A stretch of 64,000 bases of DNA, taken from positions 13,820,275 to 13,884,274 of the forward strand of contig NC_134032.1 in assembly GCF_964204645.1 (NCBI RefSeq), read 5' to 3'. Positions within the stretch are counted from its first letter, which is position 1, and each line of letters begins with the position of its first letter. This document shows positions 49,101 through 61,000 of the stretch, piece by piece. The position numbers and the translations under genes were made by a program. Under the pieces are notes generated by a model. The model was not told the origin of the DNA, searched no databases, and saw nothing but the letters and a program-made list of their open reading frames with translations. The DNA is from Tubulanus polymorphus (Eukaryota > Nemertea > Palaeonemertea > Tubulaniformes > Tubulanidae).

Positions 49101-52100
49101 TGGTGTCTTGTTATTTTTGCTGGTGACGAGTGCCACAAGGAAACTCTTGATAAGAAACAACCCCCACTAAGCGTATCTTAAAGTTCTATCAGGGAATTTG
49201 AATTTTTGGTATCTTGTTGTTCTTGCTGGTGACGAGTGACACAAGGAACCTCTTGATAAGAAATAGCCCTCACTGAGGATATCTTATGATTTAATCAGGG
49301 AATTTGAATTTTTGGTGTCTTGTTGTTCTTGCTGGTGATGAGATGACACAAGGAATCTCTTGATAAGAAACAGCCCTCACTGAGCGTATCTCAAAGTTCT
49401 ATCAGACTTGTTATTCTTGCTGGTGATGAGTGACACAAGGAACATCTTGATAAGAAACGGTCCTCACTGAGGATATCAGGGAATTTTGGTTTCCCTGATG
49501 TGTTAGAACCCTTAATTTTCATTCATTTCTAGTTTGAAGTTGCCTGCGAGTTAATTAGAATTACTAACAGTTTGTGAAACCTGGGCCCATAAAAAAACTG
49601 ATACTTTCTTTTAATGCAATTTCTAATCAACAGGCTGTGTCTTACTCCCCGGACGCGAGACACAAGAACGAAAAAAATGGCACTTTTACATTCAGGTAAA
49701 TCATCAAATAGTCGGGTTTAGGGGAACTGTGTGTTATTGGGTCATGATTTTGATATACATAAGTTGAAGACATAGTTCATTCTATTTGATCGATTCGCCA
49801 GACATAATGAAGACCCCCTCGCTGCCGCCCACCAGCTATCCCAGTAGCCGACTCAAGATCTTTAGTTAATTTCCTATGAACTTACATCTAGAATATTAAT
49901 CTCTAAGGTTTTTCGCCTCTGCCGAATGGGAATCCTGGCTTGAATGATGAAAAAATTGAAAAACTCGAATTTATTTTTTTTTTATCACAGTGTGCAGAAT
50001 TCAAACTTTCCAAGAATCATTAGTTTGGACATATGTATCGACAGTTCACTCTTTCTTCAAAAAATGATTTCATCTCACAAAGGGAATTTGAAAAAAATTT
50101 TCTTTTCCTCCTGCGAAATGATGCCCCGTAAACCAAGCTATTAAAAAAAAGGCCTTAGTCACGTCCTCAAAACTCTTGATTGGTCTCAAGGGTTCAAATA
50201 TAGCGGGATTTTTATTCATCGTTCATCATGGATAGATTTCTATTGAATCCGAGAAGAAATGCGGCCATCGTTGTCCTAATGCACACTAGTGACACCTGGT
50301 GAATCCTCGCTTGCCACAAGCGAAATCCTTAATTGCTAACATTTAATGTAGAGTCCGTATTGTTTTTTTTTTCGGCTAGGCATATCCTGAGTGCAAATGC
50401 AAATGTTGAAATTTTACCGGAGATTGATTTTATTTTGTAGCGAGAAAGTGATTCCGGAGATTTGTGGCGGGTCGAGTATAATGTTCGTTTATCAGGACGC
50501 AAAATACGAAGTGGTCAGTCGTCAAATAGCGTTAAACGTCGAACCGGCGCCACCTGCTGTCATTGTACCGTATCAAAACATCGGTACTCCGACCGTGTCG
50601 AATACGTCGAAGGCGGCAAGTCGCAGCCTGATCAGAAATCTCAAACTTGAGTTACACGTGAGTCGAATTTCCCTTTTGAGAACAGATGGCTGCCTCCATT
50701 GATCACCCTACGCTATCATTGAATTGATATTAGAACACACAACTGCTTCCACAATCCCATCCCCTTACGATGTCATCAAATATGCCCCCCATTCGATCTA
50801 TAATATACCTGTCCGCCGTGTCCAGAAATGATGGCTGCCTCCATAAATCACCTGATGACATCATCAAATAAATTCCAATCATAATTCACATCTGACCATC
50901 AATACATGTATACTGTGAAAGTGGTTGCCTTCACTTCAGGGAAATTACTGACCAGGAAAAACTGGAAAACTGAAAAATCTCAGGGAACTTGACAAGTTTT
51001 TCCATAACTTGGAAAACCCTGGAAATTTGGAGATGTAATTGACCATGTATTTCTTTATTAATACATGATTCAATGAATAATGAATAAATTGTAACATTTT
51101 AAACCTTCAAATTTCTCTGATTCACTCATTGAATTTTGTGTAATCACATGGAAAAATTTAGGGGACTCATAAACGGGCGGAAAATGGCCACGTGATGTCG
51201 CATGGTTCGTGGCTTGCGGTAAAATATCTAATAATTGTTTGATATTTCAGGATAAATACCATAATGTAACGGGTAGCGATGTAGACGGTTATATATCGGT
51301 GGAGATATTGGCACCAGACGGTGTCGAGGATATTCCTACGTTTGTAGGTAACACCAGAACGTTGCAGGTGCCGTTACAGCACGGTTTCGCTAATATATCG
51401 GTAAATATTAACTATTTCATAGAATAAAATCTTATACTCTGAAAGGAAATGAGTCCGAAAAGGTTTCTGATTTATTTTATCATGATAATCTTCAGGGCCC
51501 GGTTTTATAGACTGGTATCAACTTTAACCCAGGGGTGCTAGCTCAATTCATTTTCAACTTAGTTATGAAGATAATACCAGTCTATAAAACCGGGCCCAGG
51601 GCCCAGTTTCACAAAAAGGTTTAACTCTTAAATCGATTTGATTTCTTCATTAATTCAGTTTATCTTAAATCGATTTAGGGCTTAATCCTTTTTGTGAAAC
51701 TGGGCCCAGGATTAAATACTTAGTGACAAAAAGAAATATGAAAATTAGTTACAGAGTTCCATTACCCAGAGGTTTTATTTTCTTTATCTATCTTGAGTAA
51801 AAGAAGACTTTTTGGCTATCCTTCAAAAGAGTTTAAAATGGTTACTTAATGACCACGAGGAAAAACAGGAAAACATGAGTCATTTTAGAGACTTTGTTTT
51901 AGAAATTTTATTGTGTTGTGGTGTCACTTCAAACCGATCGGCATTCTATAGCTTTGAGACTTTGAAATGTCCATTTATGGCTGTTGAACTAAGTGCAGAA
52001 TTTTATTTAGTTCATGTCTAATACGTAAACAGATCACCTCCATAGTTCTGATATCTAACTCACTCGCGGTATTCTAACTCAGCTGTGGAACTGGGTCCTC

Positions 52101-54984
52101 TATTCAACAGACTTCGCTTAAAATTCAGACGCGATTAAACTAATTAATGAAATTGTTAATTACAGAGTTTAACGATCCAGGAGAATTCACCCGGCGTAGA
52201 TGGCCAGGAATTCACGCTCGAATTGAAAGTTGTCAGTAACGATATTCCTAAAAACCAGTCGGTTCCACCGTATACAATACCATTCCTGTTCTATAATGGT
52301 AAGTACAACACTAACTCTTCTTACATGCCGCAGTAGGCTCAATGTTTTTATCTCTCCTCACTTGCCGCAGTAGGCTCAATGTTTTTATCTCTCCTCGACA
52401 GTAGGCTGAGTGTTTCTACGTTCTCCTTACATGCCGCAGTAGGCTCATTGTTTCTATCTCTCCTCACATGCCGCAGTAGACTCAGTGTTTCTATCTCTCC
52501 TCACATGCCGCAGCAGGCTCAATGTATTTATCTCTCCTCACATGCCACAGTAGGCTCAATGTTTCTAACTCTCCTCACATGCCGCAGTAGGCTCAGTGTT
52601 TCTATCTCTATTCACATGCCACAGTAGGCTCAATGTTTCTAACTCTCCTTACATGCCGCAGTAGGCTCAATGTTTCTATCTCTCCTCACATGCCGCAGTA
52701 GGCTCAATCTTTCTATCTCTCCTCACATGCGACAGTAGGCTCAATGTTTCTATCTCTCCTCACATGCCGCAGTAGGCTCAATCTTTCTATCTCTCCTCAC
52801 ATGCCGCAGTAGGCTCAATGTTTCTAACTCTCCTCACATGCCGCAGTAGGCTCAATTTTTCTAGCACTCCTCACATGCCGCAGTAGGCTGAGTGTTTCTA
52901 GGTTCTCCTTGCATGCCGCAGATGGCTCGATGTTTAAGTGAGAGAGATGTATGTTCTATGATGCTCACTTGCCGCAGTAGGCTAACTATCATACGTACAG
53001 ATTATGAAGCATGTGTTCCACTGATTTACAGGCTTTATATTTACACTTGGCCTTCGTTAGAATCGCTCCTTTCCTGGAATACAAAAACCTTCGAGTCTTT
53101 AATTTAGAACCTTTGAAATAATAATAATAATAATAATATATTTTCTCATATAGCGCACCCCTACATGGTAATCGGTGCGCTTACAAATACAAATAAACAA
53201 ACTTTTAAAAGTAAATATTCTGTTGCAGTTTATAACAATGCGTTGCTCAGTAACTGTATAAATCGGTTATATTTCTTACCCTGAGAAATGCCATGTTTGT
53301 ATCGTGATATATCCATTGAGCGCTCGATATCCCGAACTGCACGGGATACACGTATTATCGTCGCGATATGTTAACACATGTAAACGGCCTTTCTGCGGCA
53401 TAGGTGGCGCCGGTATAGTTACTAAAACCTACAAATACATATGAGCGGCCATTTTAGAAGCGTATGATGGGGAGTAGGGTTGATGGAGGGGAGAGGGGAA
53501 TGAATGTGTTGGGGTTGTAGTTTATACAACCTGCTGAGAGGGGAAGAGGCTAGGTTAAGTGAAACTATATATTCAGTACAATTACCTGCTCGTTAAAGTT
53601 ATAATTCCTACTCTGCCACAGGTGCACTATATGACCGACTGAGATGATATTATCGATCATTTTATTTCGAAATTTCAATTTCAACAATGATTCCTGGTCG
53701 ACTTTCTCCAACTGAAATAGATAAAACATCTGACGTTTAGTTTAATGTGGAGTCCAGTAGCTACTATAACCAACTTCCGGGGCCCAGTAGCTACTATTAC
53801 TATCCTCTGGAGCCCAGTAGCCTGTGTAGGATCCCGTGCGATAACCAACTTCTGGGGCCCAGTAGCTACTATAACCAACTTCTGGGGCCCAGTAGCTACT
53901 ATAACCAACTTCTGGGGCCCAGTAGCTACTATAACCAACTTCTAGGGGCCCAGTAGCTACTATAACCATTTCCAGAGATTCATTTAAAATCCGACCTCGG
54001 GTCGGAAAAGAAAAAACAATTCTCTACCTGCATGATGATATCGGTAGCTGCATCAACCGCGTTCACCGGGAAATACAGTTTAATATTCGGGTCGAGCGAA
54101 CATTGAAACAATCCTCCGGCCGGAGTGACCGTGAACTTATCCGGTTTCATACGGATCAAACTACCCCTGAGATCGGCTGCGTACGGGTAGACGTCGCGGG
54201 GCGATTCGTTCTGCAACGCCGGTATCAACTCGTTCACGGTACCGGTAGCCACGCCGTGCGATGATGTCATCAATCCGGTGTCGTCTAGTATAGCGGTTAT
54301 ACTGGAAATAAATGTGAATCAGAGATTTAACAGTTTCCTCGAGTTCGTGCATTAGTAAACATCGTTAAAACCGTTTTGATGTCAAGTTCGGATAGAAATA
54401 CAAGTCATCGGATAAGTCATTGAATAGAAATATAAGTCAGGGTCTGGTTTATATCAATCATTGAATCAATAGACAATCAATCAATCATTAAATGATTGAT
54501 GATAAGTCATTGAAGTCGTCTCCATCTTTCAGTCATAATTTGTTTTACCAATTCACTTTTAGTTAAGTCGTCATTTGGATAAGTTGTTACACTACTTAAG
54601 TTGTGTCTCTAGTGAATTGTATTTTCAATTCAATTCAAGTGTAAGTAAATGTACTTAGAAGCGTAAGTCGTTGTGTGAATAAATCAATAAGTGGAGTGGT
54701 GTGGCTGAGTAGTTAGAGTGCTTGACTCGTGGGTTCGAACCCCGTACATTGCGGTAGTGTCCTCGGGCAAGACACTTGACCCTCTATTGCCTCTCTCCAC
54801 CCAGGAGTAAATGGGTACCTGGCCTGATAGATGACTCCTGAGCGCTTGTTAACAGCTCGCTGTTACTTTTCCCCAGGGAGAGATGACTGATACATGTTAG
54901 AGTATAAAATTGGCCGGGGTAATAATACCGAAAATGTAAAGCGCTCTGAGCAGCCTGGCTGGATTTAGCGCTATATAAGACACA

Positions 54985-55018
<34 letters not shown>

Positions 55019-58000
55019 AATCATCAACATAATCGTCGTCCTAACTAGTACACGACTTAGACTTAGATTTAGTTCATTTTCAATTCGTCGCTCTCAACAG
55101 ACACAACTTGTCAAACTTTACTCTAACTACTTAAAAAACACGTACTGAAAAGGTCTGAATTAATAATGAATCGTGTGAATGAAATCGATATTGTTTAATT
55201 CGGGGTTAATGATGTAATAGCATGTTATACATAAATATAATCAGTGGCAGCCGTGGAGTCATGAGGGAGTTAGATCTCCCCCTGGGGAGTTAAGGGGTGC
55301 AGGTATCTATCTAATTAAGTGGGATGTTTATTTGTTATTTATGGTACCGAGTGCCTTTGCATAATTTAGCGATAATTTTCATTACCCTCACCTGCCCCCT
55401 TCACACTTTCAGCGGTATCAACCATCGATAATAAAGTTGTTAAAGATAAAACTACCTCTGTATAAACCCTCTGTCTAAAAACAAAATAACCTCGGTAAAT
55501 CCCAGTTGTACAGTCTTTAATCTTTAGACTGGTCATCTAGTTGTTAGATTGGCTATAGAACTGAAATGAGCTCGGACTGGTCTGCGTTACTACGTTAGAT
55601 TGGCTATAGAAGCAAATGGAGCGGAACTCTTGAACTGGTCTCCTAAACCAATCTCGTTTTAAAAACCCAATCTCTTCCGTTTGATGTTTTTCTATTCAAT
55701 CGTTAATTTCTCGATGAAATTGAACCAGGGTCTGGTTTATATCAATCATTGGACAATCGATCAATCATTAAATGATTGACGAATCAGTTCGTTCAGCTCA
55801 TGGCTCAGATCTGCTTCTTGTCAAACGGAAATCTGTATATCAGTCTCGGTAATCATTTTAACCATGGAACCAATTTTACTGTCCAAATTAACCCGATCAA
55901 AGTAAAGACAGATGACAACTAGGGTATGGTTTTGTACAAGCCCTGAGTCTTACGATACTATCAATGTTGAATCCCTGTAAGGGCGGGATAAGGAGTGAAA
56001 TTTATCTATAAATCAAAGTATATCGTGGTGACTGGTTTATATGAAACGTGGGGTTGTGTGTGGGTTATTACTTACTCAGGTCTACTTGTACGCAGGAAGT
56101 TGCCTCTGTGTGATATGACTGGTTTCAGTAATTGATGTTGTAATAATGATTCTAATTGATTACACAATCCTAGTAACGTATAATCAGTCCGGACTGTGTC
56201 GTACCAGCCGCCGCCGCCGTTATTACGCAATATACTCTTATCCGATTCCACGGTGAACTGTCTCGATGGGCTTTTCTCGACGTTCCCGAGTTTGTCTCCG
56301 GGTTTTAGCAACATCCAGTTGTCATTTTCGGGCATTTTCCTCAAATTGTGTCGATTGACGATCAGGTCGTTAGGTGGCGCCACCGCTGCTGGGTATCGAT
56401 GTCGATCCCAGCGTTCGATCGCGTCGTGACGACGACGTAAATCGTGCGCTCGATTACGATCATTGTTGCCGTCGTCGTCACGGTGATTGGTGTCGCGCGG
56501 CGGTAAAGCGGTTCGTCCGTTGGTGTGGTGATGAGGCTGTAGGTGGCGCCGGCGTCGTCGTGGAGGCGACCGGATGTATCTACGCGTTCCGGTCGCGCTG
56601 TTATCCGTCAGATAGGGGGAGCTGTCGCTGTCGTGTCCCGCTGCCTTCGTACCGTTAGGTTTTTGAGTCGGAGCCGAGTCCCACGAGTCGTAACCGCTGA
56701 CGTCTCGTCGCGATCGCATCGTGCTCCGTTTCCCGGAAACGACCGGCGTTTTTCTCATCGTCTCGCCGTCGGAAACAGCGCCCCCTCGGTCGCTCCGTTT
56801 GATAACACCGTCGCGGTTTTCCCCGATCGCGCGTCGGCTACGATTAACTACTTCCACGTCGACAGCGTCTTCGTCCTCCGTCGACTCGTTTCGTCGTAGA
56901 TTCATCGACCGGTCGAGCACAATCGGTCGATTCGAGATTTTGTTACCTTTGATATTGAGATATTCGAGTTTGACGAGTTCGTTGACGGATTGCGGCAGTT
57001 CGGTCAAACGATTATAACCGATATCGAAAACGCGAAGTTCCTTCAACAATTCGACGTCTTTCGATAGATATCGAATTCGATTTCGACTCAGTTTCAATTG
57101 TTGTAAATTCGTCAGGTTGCAGACGCCGAGCGGCATGTTCGCCAGCCGGTTACGATTCAGATTCAAATATCGTAGTCGACGCACCTGTATCAACGCGCAG
57201 TTCGTGATCTGATTTTCGGACGCGTTTAGATATTCGAGGTCGTCGAAATTACAGCTTAAACTCGTGAGTTTATTGCGTTCGACGCGCAGTGATTTGAGTT
57301 TGGTGAGTTTCGCCACGTGAGTCGGTAACGATTTGATCGCGTTCGACGCCAGATTCAAACGCGCGAGATTCTTCAACGCGAGCACGTCGTGCGGGAACGC
57401 GTCGAGGTGATTCGCGCGCAAGTCGAGATCGACGAGCTGTTTCAGATTCTGGATCTCGCGCGGTAGTCCGCGTAGCTGATTGCCGCCGACGTTCAGCGTT
57501 ACGAGCGTTTTCAACGCGACGACCGTCGCCGGGAAAACGTCGAATCGGTTTTCGGCGATATTCAACGTCTTCAAACGTTTCAACGTTTGCATTGTCGCCG
57601 GCAGTCGCGTCAACCGATTCGCTTGTAAATCGAGAATCTTCAGATTCTCCAACCGCCCGAAGTCGACGACCAGATTCTCGAGTTGATTACGCGCCAGTTT
57701 CAGAACGCGTAGGTATTTCAGCTGACCGATTTGCGCGGGCAAAGCGCGCAGTTTATTGCACGATAAGTCGATTTCGCATAAATGCGCGCAGTTGGAAATA
57801 GTTTCGGGAATCGACGTTATTTGGTTGCGATGCAAATCGAGCACGCGTAATTTGCGCAGGTGCCCGACGTAAACGGGCACGGTTAGTATTCGATTGCGCG
57901 GCGCGCGTAGTACCTCGACGCGCTGGAAGTTGAACGCCTCGAGAGGTATCTCGCGAAGGCCGCGATCCGACAGGTTTAACTCGGTCCAGCCGCGTTGATT

Positions 58001-61000
58001 TATTGTAACGTTCATGCGCGTGATCGCCGAGTTGTCTTTATAAATCGAGCGCCACGTTTCCATCGGTAACGTGCGGTGATTGTTGCCGGCGCGGTGATCG
58101 CGACGTTTAGGCGCGCGTAAACTCCGCGTGATTCTCGTGTCATCGTCGTCGTGGCGATGGTTTGATCGCGGTGATGACATTGTTGGACCGTGATGAATGT
58201 AACTAGTCGGTAGGACGTTCAGTTTCACGTGAACCGTTGTGACATTTTTATTATTTTGCGTCTCATTCTCCGTCGTTCGTTTTCTGATCAAACCTTCGCA
58301 ATTCTGAAAAATTTAAATGACACAAAACTTTTATATAACTTCATGCCCTCTGAGCCTTAACCCTCTGGACCCAGTGCCACAGTTCTGAGTTAGAGTTAAC
58401 TCTGAGTTAAAGTTAGTTCATTTTCAATAGGTTAACTCAAGAGTTAAATCTTAACTCAACAACTGTGGAACTGGACCCTGCACGCTATAGTGCGGTGTAT
58501 GAATCTGTGATAGACTTTGCTAATACACCGTATCGCGATGTATCAATGGGATTAGTGATTAATGATTATCTTTATTGAAAGGTTGCAGCATCCGTCAGAC
58601 ATTGTGAAATTAAAGTAACTGATGATATGTGTTGAATAACGCGCGTACAGCTATAGTGCATGTACACAGTGGTGCAGTGTATCATTTACTTATCATTTGC
58701 GGTGTATCCGTTACTTATATTTCACTATGATTGACAGGTGCTGCCATCTTTCAATAGAGGTAAAAACTAATTACATCATTACCCTGTGATGCAGTGTACT
58801 AGTCAAGTCTATCACTAATTTATACACCGCATTGCGATGTAGACGAAATGCACTGAAAGGGTTAAACTCTGTGAACTGTAGATCAAGGTTTCCTGCAGAT
58901 CTGGGTTGTTTCCTGATTGAGTACGATGTACTGATTTCTATATAGCACTCGTCACTGATACATTCACGCTCCAGTGAGAAAAAAAGGAAGTCGTCATAAA
59001 CTGATTTTCATCACACAATACAGGCGTGATCGGTCGTCGTGGTAACTATTGTTTCAGATGACAGAACTGAATTGGAATCAAATGTTTCTCAGATAGATTT
59101 AAATTCGGCTTTCAAACTCGATGACGTCAACATGTGATAAGTGGGTCACGCTACTGAAGTCATATCTACTTTTGATTTCCAATTTGTATTTCTAATTCAA
59201 TTAAGTGTGTAAGTCATCTCTATTTTTGCGTCGCAATTTGTAATTCGCTCCGCTGAAGTGTAGGATATCGACAGAATGGTTCTTAGGTGATATTTGGACA
59301 CACCCAACTTCGTCACTTCTCATTGACATCCGTCCCATTCCTGGAAATACTGACTGTATCTAATAGGTGTAGTTGATAGGGGGGGTTATAGTTTGTTATG
59401 ATGGTGTAGGTGGGTTAAGTTTGTCACACTTTTAGCACTAGCTATAAACTGTTATTTATCATTGTATTGATACGTGTACTCGCCTTGTCACCCTGTTAAA
59501 TACCCTAAGACTCCATTGAAGAAAAAATATTCACAATTATGGAAGAAAAGCTTCGGAATGTGATGTTTCAATTCAAACTGTTGCAGATTTTTCATAAATT
59601 ATCAAGTTATCGACAGTTGCTAGTTCATCGTTGATTGTGCAATCCCTTATGTTACATTACTCAAATATATAAGCATAAAATGTATATATTCATATTGATT
59701 TCTTTTTTAATGAAGACATCTCATTAGGGTAAAGGTCCATAGATCATTCACAAACGGATCATTTGGGATCATCTTTTGGCAAAAACCCTTAAATTTGTTC
59801 AAATTACACCGCATCCTTGCCTGCTAAAATACATTAACATATTCTTAGATTTTCATGAATAACGGTAATATTTAGATTTAGAAAAATTCGATATAAATCT
59901 GTAATAAGGGTCCTAAATAAACAATAGATGGCGCAGTGTGTTACCTTGCTATGATATTGTTGTTGTCTCATGATATATATCTCGTTTTACTGCTGCTATT
60001 TCATGTACTCCGCGACGCTCTATGTTTAAGACATATCTCGGATATTTTATTGTGTTTTTTTCTCTCATATTTTATTGATTTCCTCCGGTGGACTAGTGAC
60101 AGATTTGCCGATGGATGATTTAATACTTGTAGTTATAGTTGTAGTAGTAGTAGTAGTAGTAGCAGGCACTGGCAGGCAGGGGTTATAAGTTCGATTGTAT
60201 TGGGCATTGCGACATATGCATCAAGCTTTTTGAGAAAAATAATTATTCCTTGTGAACGAAGAGTGTTGGGGGTGGGGCACTTGGAGCCCAATATGCATGA
60301 AATCTTGAACGAGTTTTACAGGGCTGAGGCTCAGTTTTATTACAAATTCAACAAATCAAGATCCAAAGCCGGTTGCGCTGTCAAGATTTAAGTAGATTTA
60401 AGATCAGTCTAAAATTTGGCACAGGCGAGTTCCAGCACCGATCTATTTTGTACCGATATGAACAGTTGGCGCAGGCTTTATCCGCAGGGGTCAGAAAAAT
60501 GCTTGTGTGATTGTGGCTCCAAGCAACTGGGCTTGGGTCTTAAATTCAGAACTATAGATCGGACCGCCCGGTAAGTTCCTGAATTGGCGATGTAGTTTTT
60601 TAAATTGGAGATTCGATAATTTTTGTAATTTCTGTAACTCAGTCACTGTTCAGTAATACACAGCAGCAGCACCAGCACCAGCACCAGCACCAGCACCAGC
60701 ACCAGCACCAGCACCAGCACCAGCACCAGCAGCAGCTGTGATACAGGGGTTTCTCAACACTACATCCAATAAAACCTTGTTCTACAGTTGTTTAATAATT
60801 AATCAGAGAAGTTGATTGAATTCTTCTGCTCTGTTCCTGTTTATGAATAAATGATAATTATATTCTCACTAGATCCGGTCCGACGGGTCCCTCTAGTACC
60901 TGCACATACCGAAAAACGGTTTCTTACTTAAGAATTTGAAATAGCTACTTGATTGTGTTGTGTGTTAAAAGAAAAACATCTTCATTAAGAATTTTAACAA

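Noticed and set aside
52325-52985. CRISPR-like array
   Set aside because: Direct repeats without unique spacers, in an animal intron; a plain minisatellite. The same holds for the other arrays.
53681-53970. Short open frames with repeated '[10 protein letters not shown]'-type motif
   Set aside because: Translation of the 30-bp minisatellite within an LRR-ZU5 intron.
56196-57801. Several plus-strand open frames of 68-118 codons
   Set aside because: Antisense shadows of the CG-rich LRR exon, which has clear repeat periodicity and family features on the minus strand.
60200-60391. Small gene encoding a 63-residue product
   Set aside because: No known motif, no splice sites with matching phase; indistinguishable from a chance open frame in intron 29.
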